64,000 nucleotides of DNA from Tsukamurella paurometabola (GTDB taxonomy: Bacteria > Actinomycetota > Actinomycetes > Mycobacteriales > Mycobacteriaceae): NCBI RefSeq assembly GCF_900631615.1, contig NZ_LR131273.1, positions 682,001 through 746,000 on the forward strand, in the 5' to 3' direction. Positions within the stretch are counted from its first letter, which is position 1; each line of letters begins with the position of its first letter. This document shows positions 43,655 through 51,794 of the stretch, in pieces. Made by a program: the position numbers and the translations under genes. The notes under the pieces are model-generated. The model was given only the letters and a program-made list of their open reading frames with translations, searched no databases and had not been told where the DNA came from.

Positions 43655-44902
43655 TCAGACCAGCTCGCCGCGCTTGCGGGTGAGGTAGGCGCGCTCGGCG
43701 GTGTTGCCGGTGGCGGCGATCGCCGCGTCGTAGGCGTCCTTCGCCTCCGCGGTGCGCCCGAGTTTCCGCAGGAGGTGCGCGCGGGTGGCGTGCCAGGGGT
43801 GGTAGCCGTCCAGGGGGAGCGGGTCGACGAGCGCGAGCGCGACCTCCGGCCCGTCGAGCTCGGCGACGGCGATCGCCCGGTTGAGTCGCACGATCGGGGA
43901 TCCGTCGATCGTCAGCAGCTGGTCGTACAGCGCGACGACCTGCGCGTAGTCGACGGTGTCGGCGCTGGGCGCATCGGTGTGGACGGCATTGATCGCGGCC
44001 AGGATCTGGTACCGGCCGGGCCGGTTCAGCGCCAGGCATTCGCGGACGAGGGCGTGGCCCTCGGCGATGGCGGCGCGGTCCCAGCCTGCGCGGTCCTGCT
44101 CGTCGAGCGGCACGAGCTGGCCGCCGCGCACCCGGGCCGCGCGGCGGGCCTCGGTGAGCAGCATCAGGGCCAGGAGGCCGGTGATCTCGGGGTCGTCGGG
44201 CAGGAGCTCGCGGACCAGCCGCGTCAAGCGGATCGCCTCGGCGCTGAGTTCCGCGCGGATCGGCGCGCCGTCGCCGCTGGCGAGGTAGCCCTCGTTGAAG
44301 ACGAGGAAGAGCACCGTCAGCACCCCGGCGACGCGGTCGGGCAGGTCGCCGGCGGCCGGCACCCGGTACGGGATGCGGGCGGCGGCGATCTTCTTCTTGG
44401 CGCGGGTGATGCGCTGCCCCATCGTGGTCTCGGCGACCAGGAAGGCGCTCGCGATCTCGGGCACCGTCAGGCCGCCGAGCAGCCGCAGGGTGAGGGCGAC
44501 GCGCGCCTCGGGTGCCAGCGCGGGGTGGCAGCAGGTGAAGATCAGCCGCAGCCGGTCGTCCTCGACCGCGCCGAGCGGTTCGGGGTCGGAGTCGTCGTGA
44601 ATCATCGCGGCCGCCCGGTGTTTGGCGTCGCGCTGGTTCTCGCGCCGGATCCGGTCGATCGCGCGGTTGCCCGCGGTCGTGGTGAGCCAGGCGCCGGGAT
44701 TCGGCGGGATGCCGGACGCGGGCCATTTCTCGGCGGCGGCGAGGATCGCCTCGCCCGCCGCGTCCTCGGCGATGGTGATGTCGCCGAAGCGGCGGACGAG
44801 CGAGGCGATAACCCGGCCGTACTCCTCGCGGAAGACCCGGTCGAGGGCGGCGCCGTGCTGATTCGGCCCGCTCGGTCCGCTCCCGGTGCCGGGTTCCGTC
44901 AC
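43655..44902 (-). CDS. ECF RNA polymerase sigma factor, ECF42-type with DUF6596/TPR C-terminus
   Basis: A 415-residue sigma factor. Sigma2 is at about 20-85 (VFREEYGRVIASLVRRFGDI; WLTTTAGNRAIDRIRREN), sigma4 at about 120-175 (LTLRLLGGLTVPEIASAFLV; RITRAKKKI). The C-terminal ~230 residues are the DUF6596/TPR-like extension (LFLVFNEGYLAS; LAAINAVHTDAPSADTVDY). ECF42 factors lack an anti-sigma factor and are paired with a DGPF (YCII) protein; exactly that gene is upstream with a 4-bp GTGA overlap. Convergent with the 41476 gene, 1 bp apart. Confidence 0.88.
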   Translation of the reverse strand: MTEPGTGSGPSGPNQHGAALDRVFREEYGRVIASLVRRFGDITIAEDAAGEAILAAAEKWPASGIPPNPGAWLTTTAGNRAIDRIRRENQRDAKHRAAAMIHDDSDPEPLGAVEDDRLRLIFTCCHPALAPEARVALTLRLLGGLTVPEIASAFLVAETTMGQRITRAKKKIAAARIPYRVPAAGDLPDRVAGVLTVLFLVFNEGYLASGDGAPIRAELSAEAIRLTRLVRELLPDDPEITGLLALMLLTEARRAARVRGGQLVPLDEQDRAGWDRAAIAEGHALVRECLALNRPGRYQILAAINAVHTDAPSADTVDYAQVVALYDQLLTIDGSPIVRLNRAIAVAELDGPEVALALVDPLPLDGYHPWHATRAHLLRKLGRTAEAKDAYDAAIAATGNTAERAYLTRKRGELV

Positions 44903-45261
44903 GCCAGCCCGTCGAAGGCGCGGACCTCGACGGTGCCGCCGCAGGCCTTGGAGCCCTCGGCCGCGAGCCGCAGCGCGACGTCGAGGTCGGGGGCGTCGAT
45001 CACCCAGAACCCGCCGATGAGTTCCTTCGACTCGAGGTACGGGCCGTCGGTGATGATCGGCTTGTCGCCGCGGCCGTCGACGACGGTGGCGGTGGTCGCC
45101 TCGGCGAGCCCGCCCGCGAACACCCAGTAGCCGTCGGCCTTGAGCTGCTCGTTGAAGGCGTCGGTCCGCGCGAAGGCCGCCTCCATCGCCTCCTTGGTGC
45201 CGTAGTCGCCGAAGTCGCCGCGCTCGACGGGGCCGTGCACGGAGAGCAGGTAGTGCGTCAT
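44899..45261 (-). CDS. DGPF/YCII-family protein
   Basis: A 120-residue dimeric ferredoxin-like fold protein. The family motif is DGPYLESKELIGGFWVID (near 75-92; DGPY in place of DGPF). Such proteins are the conserved partners of ECF42 sigma factors; their role is unknown. The ATG has GAGAGGAA about 9 nt upstream, so this operon uses a Shine-Dalgarno leader. First gene of the operon; the sigma factor start overlaps its stop. Confidence 0.87.
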   Translation of the reverse strand: MTHYLLSVHGPVERGDFGDYGTKEAMEAAFARTDAFNEQLKADGYWVFAGGLAEATTATVVDGRGDKPIITDGPYLESKELIGGFWVIDAPDLDVALRLAAEGSKACGGTVEVRAFDGLA

Positions 45262-45453
45262 GATCTCGTTCCTCTCGGTCGTCGGGCGGCCCCGGTGGCC
45301 GCCCTTCACCCTCACCACGAACGCAGGCGTACCGATACGACACCACCCCCGGAAATTCTTCGCAGCGCCGATGTCGAAATCCGTCGGCCCCGTTCGTGGA
45401 AGGGGTAGGAGGTGCCCGCCCCGGGCACCGTCACCACCGCTGAGGAGCACGCC

Positions 45454-45873
45454 ATGAGCACCATCGCCGCCACCACCGCACCCGTCCGCGCCGACCGCCT
45501 GCCCGTGTGGAAGCACGGCATCGGCGCCGCCGTCGTCGCGTCGGTCGCCATCACCGCGATCGCCGCCGTCGCGTCCGCCGCGGGCGTCACGTTCGCGGGG
45601 CCCGACGGTTCGGCCATCCCCCTGCTCGGGTTCGCCCAGCTCACGATGATCTTCTCGCTCATCGCCGTGGGCATCGCCGCCGTCCTGGCGCGGCGCGCCC
45701 GGCACCCGCGCTCGACGTTCGTCCGCGTGTGTGTCGCGCTGCTCGTGCTGTCCGTCATGCCGGACCTGACCTTCGGCTTCGACGCGGCGTCGGCCGCGGT
45801 CCTGATCCTCACCCACGTCGCCGCTGCCGCGATCGTGGTGCCCGCGCTCGCCCGTCGCCTCGCCGCCAATTGA
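45454..45873 (+). CDS. Four-helix membrane protein (DUF6069-like)
   Basis: A 139-residue protein with four predicted membrane helices: AAVVASVAITAIAAVASAAG, LGFAQLTMIFSLIAVGIAAV, FVRVCVALLVLSVMPDL and ASAAVLILTHVAAAAIVVPA. This matches the actinobacterial DUF6069 group. GAGGAG lies 7 nt before the ATG. It is 35 bp upstream of a TetR gene and divergent from the DGPF/sigma operon. Function unknown. Confidence 0.75.
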   Translation: MSTIAATTAPVRADRLPVWKHGIGAAVVASVAITAIAAVASAAGVTFAGPDGSAIPLLGFAQLTMIFSLIAVGIAAVLARRARHPRSTFVRVCVALLVLSVMPDLTFGFDAASAAVLILTHVAAAAIVVPALARRLAAN

Positions 45874-45902
45874 TTGACTGACTGGTCAGTTATAGCTATT
45901 CT
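45874..45902 (+). promoter_or_regulatory. tetR promoter with internal operator
   Basis: TTGACT (45874-45879), a 17-bp spacer and TATTCT (45897-45902) form a near-ideal promoter; the ATG follows after 6 nt. The palindrome ACTGAC-TG-GTCAGT (45877-45890) lies inside the spacer, as expected for TetR autorepression. Confidence 0.8.
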
Positions 45903-45908
45903 CGGTGC

Positions 45909-46490
45909 ATGGCCCGTACCGTCGACCCCGCCCTCACCGCCCGCCGCCGCGCCGCCATCCTGGAGGCGGCGGCCGCGGAGTTCTCCGCCGCCGGATTCGA
46001 GCGGGCCCGCGCCGCGGACATCGCGACCCGGGCCGGCGTCAGCTCGGGCACCGTCTTCTACTACTTCACGGACAAGGCGGGCCTGTTCCGCGCGCTCTTC
46101 GGCGCCGACATCGAGCGCAACACCGAGCTCCGGGAGCGCGCCCTCGCCGAGCCGGACCCGCGCGCCGGTATCGCTCTCGTGGTCGACGCGCTCGCCGAGT
46201 CCGCCGTCGATCCCGTGGCCCCCGGCCTCGTCGCCGAGGTCATCCGTCGCGTGCCGGCCGACCCCGCGCTCGCCGAGATCGTCGCCACCGCGGACGGTCT
46301 GGTCCGGGATGCGCTCGCCGAGATCATCGCGCGGGGCCAGGCCGACGGTGCCTTCGATCCCGCGCTCGAGCCCGCGCACGCCGCGGCCTTCCTCGTCGCC
46401 CTGACCGACGGCGCGCATCTCGCGGACGGCGATGTCCGGCCCGACGTGCGCCGTGCCGCTCTCGCCTACCTGCGAACGGAGAACGCATGA
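45909..46490 (+). CDS. TetR-family regulator
   Basis: A 193-residue repressor. The HTH is at about 13-58 (AAILEAAAAEFSAAGFERARAA then IATRAGVSSGTVFYYFTDKAGLF). It probably represses its own operon through the GTCAGT palindrome overlapping its promoter. It overlaps the next gene by 4 bp (ATGA), so the pair is coupled. The mRNA is leaderless by the TATTCT-N6-ATG spacing. Confidence 0.93.
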   Translation: MARTVDPALTARRRAAILEAAAAEFSAAGFERARAADIATRAGVSSGTVFYYFTDKAGLFRALFGADIERNTELRERALAEPDPRAGIALVVDALAESAVDPVAPGLVAEVIRRVPADPALAEIVATADGLVRDALAEIIARGQADGAFDPALEPAHAAAFLVALTDGAHLADGDVRPDVRRAALAYLRTENA

Positions 46491-47209
46491 CCACCACCGC
46501 CGCCCCCACCACGACGATCGGCGTCTCCCGCGCGCTGCAGCTCGCGACCGTTTCCGCCACCACCGCCCTCGGCGCCGTCCTCGGGCTGGTCGTCCGCGGC
46601 CTCGTCGGCTGGCTGGAGCGCACGGTGGACGGCTCGCCCGGCCCGCTGCGGATCGCCGCGCAGCTGCCCGTGGGCGTCGCCGCCGGGGTGCTCACCGTCG
46701 CCGGGCTCATCGGCGGCATCGTCCTGGTCGCGGCGTGGCAGCACGAGGTCGCGGCGCTGACCGTGGCCGAGGATCACGTGGAGCTCGCCGCGGGTGGGCA
46801 TCGCCGCTGGATGGGGCGCGACGAGATCGGCGAGGTGTTCCTCGGGCGGGGCGGGGAGCTGACCTTCCTGGACCGACGGGGCCGCCTCCTCGCCGCCGCA
46901 GGTACCGACGGCGTGCCCAAGGCCGGGATCGCCCGGGCCCTCACCGACGCGGGCTACCCGTGGAGCGGCGATGCCGATCCGTACGAGGCCGAGTACACGC
47001 GGTTCGTGCAGGGCCGCGGCGACGTGGAGCCCGACGTCGAGTCGCTGCTGCGCGAGCGCGCCGTGGCCCGGGCCGAGAAGCGCGCACCCAGTGCCCACGA
47101 CCTGCGGCTGCGGCTCGGCGAGGCCGGCGTCGTGGTCCGTGATCGCGGCGACGAGCAGGAGTTCCGCCCGGCGCGCGCGACGTCGTCGACCCGACGACCA
47201 GGTCGCTGA
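46487..47209 (+). CDS. YqeB-like membrane protein
   Basis: A 240-residue protein with two N-terminal membrane helices (near 22-46 and 60-85), then a PH-like beta domain (VAALTVAEDHVELAAGG; GELTFLDRRGRLL, near 90-140) and a charged helical C-terminus. It resembles actinobacterial YqeB-family proteins of unknown function. It is translationally coupled to the TetR gene and is likely its main target. Confidence 0.65.
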   Translation: MTTTAAPTTTIGVSRALQLATVSATTALGAVLGLVVRGLVGWLERTVDGSPGPLRIAAQLPVGVAAGVLTVAGLIGGIVLVAAWQHEVAALTVAEDHVELAAGGHRRWMGRDEIGEVFLGRGGELTFLDRRGRLLAAAGTDGVPKAGIARALTDAGYPWSGDADPYEAEYTRFVQGRGDVEPDVESLLRERAVARAEKRAPSAHDLRLRLGEAGVVVRDRGDEQEFRPARATSSTRRPGR

Positions 47210-47254
47210 GCGAAACAGTTCTCGTCGGCGGTGCGGCGACGTACCGTGTCCGCC

Positions 47255-47793
47255 ATGAGGCTGCCCATCGCTGTGAATCTCGCCGCCCCCGCGGCGGATG
47301 TGCGACTCGCCGCCTTCTCGGTCGACGCAGCCGGAGCACTGTTCGCCGCCCTCGATCACGCAGATGTGTGGGCTCACATCCCGGGCCGCACCCTGCATCG
47401 CCGACCGATCTCGCCACCCTGCTCACCGGTGACGAGTCCAGGAAGCAGGCACTGGTGATACATGCGCGCGGACGAGTCGCCGGAACGTCGTCCTACTTTC
47501 TCGACCACGATGCCCCGGAGGGCGTCGAGATCGGTGCCACGCTGTACGCACCCGCGCTGTGGGGCTCGGGGGTCAACACCGCAGTCAAGGGTTCGATGAT
47601 CGGCGCGGCCTTCGCCGCAGGAGCACAATGGGTGCAGTTCCGCACGGACGAGCGAAACGGGCGATCCGCGGCGGCGATCCTCAAACTCCCGGGTGCGGTC
47701 GAGCTGCCCTCACTGCTCGAACCCGAGAAGATCAGGAGCGACGGCACTGTTCGGACCAGTCGGATGTTCCGGATTCCGCGCCCTGCGAGGTAG
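47255..47793 (+). pseudogene. GNAT (RimJ/RimL-type) acetyltransferase, frameshifted
   Basis: The first ~45 codons (MRLPIAVNLAAPAADVRL to DVWAHIPGR) read in one frame. The remainder, which contains the typical RimJ/L core (GATLYAPALWGSGVNTAVKG; FRTDERNGRSAAAILKLPGA), reads in another. The shift occurs near 47385-47400. Together the parts make one ~179-residue N-acetyltransferase. TACCGT lies 7 nt before the ATG. The single frame change means a recent pseudogene or a sequencing error; the rest is undecayed. Confidence 0.75.
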
Positions 47794-47838
47794 CCGATGC
47801 TCGTCCGCTCCGCACCTGCCCCGATTGGAGACCACACC

Positions 47839-48300
47839 ATGCCCGAGCCACGCCCGCCCTTCCCGCCGTTCACCGCTGAGACTGCAGCCCAGAAAGTGCA
47901 AGCAGCAGAGGACGCCTGGAACACCCGCGATCCCCGTCGCGTCGCGGGTGCGTACACCGACGACTCACGCTGGCGGAACCGCGATCTGTTCATCGACGGC
48001 ACCGAGCAGATCGTCGAGTTCCTCACGGCGAAATGGGAGCGCGAGCTGGACTACGCCCTGCGCAAGAACCTGTGGACATTCACCGAGAACCGCATCGCGG
48101 TGCGCTTTCAATACGAGTGGCACGACGCCGATGGCCAGTGGTGGCGCAGCTACGGCAACGAGCTGTGGGAGTTCACGTCCGAAGGGTTGATGTCACGGCG
48201 CGAAGCGAGCATCAACGACGTGGCGATCACCGCCTCCGAGCGTCGCATTTTCGGGCCTCGACCGACGAAGGAGCGCGGAGTCGACTTCCCGCTGCAGTAG
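47839..48300 (+). CDS. DUF1348 / NTF2-like protein
   Basis: A 153-residue SnoaL-like cone-fold protein. The sequence [20 protein letters not shown] (near 21-40), [12 protein letters not shown] and [20 protein letters not shown] is the DUF1348 signature. NTF2-like cones bind small hydrophobic ligands; no substrate is known here. I chose ATG 47839 ([12 protein letters not shown]) because it matches the family start and TTGGAG lies about 9 nt upstream. Confidence 0.88.
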   Translation: MPEPRPPFPPFTAETAAQKVQAAEDAWNTRDPRRVAGAYTDDSRWRNRDLFIDGTEQIVEFLTAKWERELDYALRKNLWTFTENRIAVRFQYEWHDADGQWWRSYGNELWEFTSEGLMSRREASINDVAITASERRIFGPRPTKERGVDFPLQ

Positions 48301-48358
48301 CGGCATCGCTCGTACCTCGATCGCCACCTGCATCCGTTGGAGTTCGCCTGCTTCGATC

Positions 48359-48364
48359 TACCAT
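48359..48364 (+). promoter_or_regulatory. -10 element of the 57-residue ORF
   Basis: TACCAT ends 6 nt before the ATG at 48371, the same spacing as at more than a dozen recognised genes in this window. Confidence 0.55.
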
Positions 48365-48370
48365 TCGGTT

Positions 48371-48544
48371 ATGGGTAGGCACTCGTCGGGCGAGTCGCCT
48401 GATCTGCAGGTGAAGCTCCTCATCGAGCGCAACCCAACGGATCAAGGGCGCCCGCACGGCTGGTGCGCACGGGTCGTCGAACGGCTCGACCAGCGCGCCG
48501 ACCGACCGCGGCGAATGCTCCGTGACCTGCTGCGATACCGCTGA
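48371..48544 (+). CDS. Putative small leaderless ORF (57 residues)
   Basis: Encodes a basic peptide MGRHSSGESPDLQVKLLIER to RMLRDLLRYR with no membrane segment or known motif. Three observations support it: TACCAT-N6-ATG leaderless spacing, mostly G/C third codon positions, and an otherwise unexplained 395-bp gap. It ends 17 bp before the upstream ORF of the helicase gene. It could be a small conserved protein or chance; I recognise no homologue. Confidence 0.45.
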   Translation: MGRHSSGESPDLQVKLLIERNPTDQGRPHGWCARVVERLDQRADRPRRMLRDLLRYR

Positions 48545-48548
48545 GGTC

Positions 48549-48554
48549 TATAGT
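48549..48554 (+). promoter_or_regulatory. Probable helicase-operon -10 element
   Basis: TATAGT, the most consensus-like -10 in the window, ends 7 nt before a GTG at 48562 that opens an upstream ORF coupled to the helicase gene. No clear -35 is seen at 17 bp. Confidence 0.6.
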
Positions 48555-48561
48555 GTCCGAG

Positions 48562-48696
48562 GTGGGATACGGGTGCGTCTGCGGCGGTGACGAGCGCCGA
48601 CGGCACCGGCACCTGCGCCCCTGTGCGGCGCGCACTCCCGAAATCTCGCGACCTCGACGGTCGCCGACAGCACGAACACGGACGGATGCCTGCTGA
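48562..48696 (+). CDS. Putative upstream ORF (44 residues, Cys/Arg-rich) coupled to the XPB helicase
   Basis: A leaderless GTG opens MGYGCVCGGDERRRHRHLRP, ending in TDAC-stop. It has four Cys (5, 7, 21, 44) and many Arg. Its TGA overlaps the helicase ATG by one base (TGATG), so ribosomes ending here could restart on the helicase. Leaderless, Cys-containing upstream ORFs that control downstream translation are known in mycobacteria. Expression is inferred from promoter spacing and the exact overlap only. Confidence 0.45.
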   Translation: MGYGCVCGGDERRRHRHLRPCAARTPEISRPRRSPTARTRTDAC

Positions 48697-50363
48697 TGAC
48701 CGACGGACCCCTCATCGTCCAGTCCGACAAGACCCTCCTGCTGGAGGTGGACCACGAACTGGCGGACGCGGCGCGCGCGGCGATCGCACCGTTCGCGGAG
48801 CTCGAGCGCGCCCCGGAGCACGTGCACACCTACCGCGTGACGCCGCTGGCGCTGTGGAACGCGCGCGCCGCCGGGCACGACGCGGAGCAGGTCGTCGACG
48901 CCCTCGTCAGCTTCTCCCGCTATCCCGTGCCGCAGCCCCTCCTGGTGGACGTGGTCGACACCATGAGCCGGTACGGCCGGCTGCAACTGGTGAAGAGCCC
49001 GGTGCACGGCCTGACGCTGGTCTCGCTGGATCGGGCGGTCTTGGAGGAGGTGCTGCGGCACAAGAAGATCGCACCGATGGTGGGGGCCCGCATCGACGAC
49101 GACACCGTCGTGGTGCACCCGTCCGAGCGCGGCCACCTCAAGCAGCTGCTGCTCAAGGTGGGCTGGCCCGCCGAGGATCTCGCCGGCTACGTGGACGGCG
49201 AATCGCACCCGATCGCGCTGGACACCGAGACCGAGCCGTGGGAGCTGCGCGACTACCAGAAGACCGCGGCGGATTCGTTCTGGCTGGGCGGCTCCGGTGT
49301 CGTCGTGCTGCCCTGCGGCGCCGGCAAGACGATGGTCGGCGCGGCCGCGATGGCGCGGGCACAGGCGACGACCCTGATCCTGGTGACGAACACGGTCGCG
49401 GGCCGGCAGTGGAAGCGGGAGCTGCTGGCGCGCACGTCGCTCACCGAGGAGGAGATCGGTGAGTACTCGGGCGAGAAGAAGGAGATCCGTCCGGTCACCA
49501 TCGCCACCTACCAGGTGCTCACGCGGAAGTCGAAGGGCGAGTACAAGAACCTCGACCTGTTCGACTCGCGCGACTGGGGCCTCATGATCTACGACGAGGT
49601 GCACCTGCTGCCCGCACCCGTGTTCCGGATGACGGCCGATCTGCAGTCCCGCCGTCGCCTCGGCCTCACCGCAACACTCGTGCGCGAGGACGGCCGTGAG
49701 GGTGACGTCTTCTCACTCATCGGGCCGAAACGCTATGACGCGCCGTGGAAGGACATCGAGGCTCAGGGATGGATCGCGCCCGCCGACTGCGTCGAGGTGC
49801 GGGTCACGCTCACCGAGAACCAGCGCATGCAGTACGCGACCGCCGAGCCCGACGAGCGCTACCAGATGTGCTCCACCGCCCACACGAAGATCGCCGTGGT
49901 GAAGTCGATCCTGGAGAGGCACAAGGGCGCACCCACTCTTGTGATCGGCGCATACCTCGATCAATTGGAGGAGCTGGGCCGCGAGCTCGACGCCCCGGTC
50001 ATCACCGGCTCGGTGAAGAACAAGGAGCGCGAGGCACTCTTCGACCGTTTCCGCGCGGGCGAGATCTCCACGCTGGTGGTGAGCAAGGTCGCGAACTTCT
50101 CCATCGACCTGCCGGAGGCTTCGGTGGCGGTGCAGGTCTCGGGCACGTTCGGTTCGCGGCAGGAGGAGGCGCAGCGCCTCGGCCGGCTCCTGCGCCCCAA
50201 GCACGACGGCGGCACGGCGCACTTCTACTCCGTCGTCGCGCGCGACACCCTCGACGCCGACTACGCCGCGCACCGCCAGCGCTTCCTCGCCGAGCAGGGG
50301 TACGCCTACCGCATCGTGGACGCCGACGACATCCTCGGCCCCGCCATCGGCGAGGCCGGCTGA
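48696..50363 (+). CDS. ercc3: XPB/Ercc3-like DNA repair helicase
   Basis: A 555-residue SF2 helicase (M. tuberculosis Rv0861c type). After an N-terminal Helicase_C_3-like domain (about 1-170) come motif Ia region LPCGAGKTMVG (Walker A Lys211), DEVH at 300-303, LTATLVREDG (near 325), and C-terminal motifs FSIDLPEASVAVQ and RQEEAQRLGRLLRPK (near 485-500). It unwinds 3'-5' DNA, probably with the Rv0862c-like protein encoded at 41476. Its ATG overlaps the stop of the preceding 44-codon ORF. In mycobacteria the next genes are fadB/fadA; here an HNH 13E12-type gene follows, convergent, 1 bp away. Confidence 0.95.
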   Translation: MTDGPLIVQSDKTLLLEVDHELADAARAAIAPFAELERAPEHVHTYRVTPLALWNARAAGHDAEQVVDALVSFSRYPVPQPLLVDVVDTMSRYGRLQLVKSPVHGLTLVSLDRAVLEEVLRHKKIAPMVGARIDDDTVVVHPSERGHLKQLLLKVGWPAEDLAGYVDGESHPIALDTETEPWELRDYQKTAADSFWLGGSGVVVLPCGAGKTMVGAAAMARAQATTLILVTNTVAGRQWKRELLARTSLTEEEIGEYSGEKKEIRPVTIATYQVLTRKSKGEYKNLDLFDSRDWGLMIYDEVHLLPAPVFRMTADLQSRRRLGLTATLVREDGREGDVFSLIGPKRYDAPWKDIEAQGWIAPADCVEVRVTLTENQRMQYATAEPDERYQMCSTAHTKIAVVKSILERHKGAPTLVIGAYLDQLEELGRELDAPVITGSVKNKEREALFDRFRAGEISTLVVSKVANFSIDLPEASVAVQVSGTFGSRQEEAQRLGRLLRPKHDGGTAHFYSVVARDTLDADYAAHRQRFLAEQGYAYRIVDADDILGPAIGEAG

Positions 50364-50364
50364 C

Positions 50365-51585
50365 TCACGCCGCCTGGTCCGGTGCGGTGGATCGGTGGTG
50401 GTGTCCGCTCGGTGTTCGGGTGTCGACGGTGTGCCGCCCGCTCGGATCCTCGACGACGGCGCTGCGCCAGCCCGCGGCTTCCTTGGCGTAGTTGCATGCC
50501 GCGCACAGGCCTTGCCCGTTCACGAACTCGGTCGGTCCACCGGCTGCGTGGGCGATGATGTGGTCGGTGTGCGCGATCGGTGCGTCGCAGTACGGGGTGC
50601 GGCAGTACCGGTCCCGCGCCCGGATCAGCTCGGCGAGCCCGTCGGGGAAGCACCGCGCCCGTGAGTCCATGCCGACGATCGCACCCGACTCGGGGGCGAT
50701 GTAGAGGCGTTTGACCCACGCGATGCCCGCGGCGGTGGCCCGTCCGATGAGGTTGCGGGCGATCTCCGCCGGCATCGTCCCACCCCCGTCGAGGTGCGCG
50801 GTGCCGGGCCGGTCACCGAGCAGCACCGTCGCGGGAATGGTGAGATTCACCAACACGGGCTGGCCCTCGGCGGCCTCGCGGCCGATGATCCGCGCGAACG
50901 CGGTATCGGCCATGATCTGCCCCCGCGTCCGCAGGTCCCCCGCTACCCCGATCAACGTCGCGGCATGCTTACGCAACGCCGCATACACCCCGACCCCTTG
51001 AGCGACCGGCAGCAGCAACGACACCCGCGCCATGCCCTCCGGCAACGGCCGGATCGTCACCGTGCGGTCCTTCTCCGCCGCCGCGTCCCGGTCCACCGTG
51101 CCCCGCGCGTCCAGTTCGTAGGCCAGCTTCTTGACCAGGTCAGCGATTCGGCGCAACCCGCACCCGGCGAGCGTGCCCGGATCGGCACACAACAGCTCAT
51201 CCGCCCGGCGCCGGTCCGAGGCATCCAGGTGGGCCAGGCCGCCGACGATCACCGGGATCGCCTCCGGAGACAGGTCACCGTCGCGTAGCCGGGTGCGGGT
51301 GTGCGGCAGGTTCTTCTCCAACTCCACCCCGCGTGCGAGCAGTCGTGCGGCGGTGTGCGGCGACATCCGCAACGCCAACCCCACCTCCGCAGCGACGCCC
51401 TGCTGCCACCGCCCCTGCGGCACCCCGGCAGCGACACGCTCGCACACCCGCTGCCGCAGCAGCTCCACAGCCAACCGGTACTGCTCGAACACCGTCCGGC
51501 ACCGCTGCCGCTCCATCGAACGCAACCGCTCCACAACGCCGCCATCAGGCGGCCGATCCTCGCCCACCCCACCGTCTTCGTCCAT
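50365..51585 (-). CDS. HNH endonuclease of the 13E12-repeat (DUF222) family
   Basis: A 406-residue protein. The N-terminal ~290 residues are DUF222 (LALRMSPHTAARLLARGVEL near 70-89; DGDLSPEAIPVIVGGL). A C-terminal HNH domain follows at about 320-375: CRTPYCDAPIAHTDHIIAHA, then GQGLCAACNYAKEAAGW, with zinc Cys pairs and the catalytic HDH-like DH. These are the REP13E12-type proteins repeated in mycobacterial genomes and possibly mobile, but no transposase or ends are seen. ATG with TAGCGT 6 nt upstream. Complete, not truncated. Confidence 0.9.
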   Translation of the reverse strand: MDEDGGVGEDRPPDGGVVERLRSMERQRCRTVFEQYRLAVELLRQRVCERVAAGVPQGRWQQGVAAEVGLALRMSPHTAARLLARGVELEKNLPHTRTRLRDGDLSPEAIPVIVGGLAHLDASDRRRADELLCADPGTLAGCGLRRIADLVKKLAYELDARGTVDRDAAAEKDRTVTIRPLPEGMARVSLLLPVAQGVGVYAALRKHAATLIGVAGDLRTRGQIMADTAFARIIGREAAEGQPVLVNLTIPATVLLGDRPGTAHLDGGGTMPAEIARNLIGRATAAGIAWVKRLYIAPESGAIVGMDSRARCFPDGLAELIRARDRYCRTPYCDAPIAHTDHIIAHAAGGPTEFVNGQGLCAACNYAKEAAGWRSAVVEDPSGRHTVDTRTPSGHHHRSTAPDQAA

Positions 51586-51703
51586 ACCCTGACGCTACGC
51601 CCACCCACCGACAAGTTTTCGAGATCGCAAGAGCACATCGAACGCGAGAATCCCGACGTCCGCCCGCGGCCGACGACCGCGCGGCCCGGACTGCGCCCAT
51701 CGG

Positions 51704-51794
51704 CCCGGCCGGAGCGCGGCGTCCCGGCCGGAGCGCGACGTCGGGCGCCCACCCATCAGGCCGCGCGCGCCGCCCCCTTGCGCCCACCCATCAG
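51704..51794. repeat. 19-bp tandem repeat and 15-bp direct repeat at an MFS gene end
   Basis: A 19-bp unit (CCCGGCCGGAGCGCGGCGT, one mismatch) is tandem at 51704-51722 and 51723-51741. GCGCCCACCCATCAG is repeated at 51745-51759 and 51780-51794; the first copy contains the MFS stop codon and the second lies 12 codons before it. Another local duplication at a gene's 3' end. Confidence 0.75.

Noticed and set aside
50365-51585. Possible insertion sequence
   Set aside because: The gene is a DUF222-HNH 13E12-type protein. No transposase, terminal inverted repeats or target duplication was seen around it.
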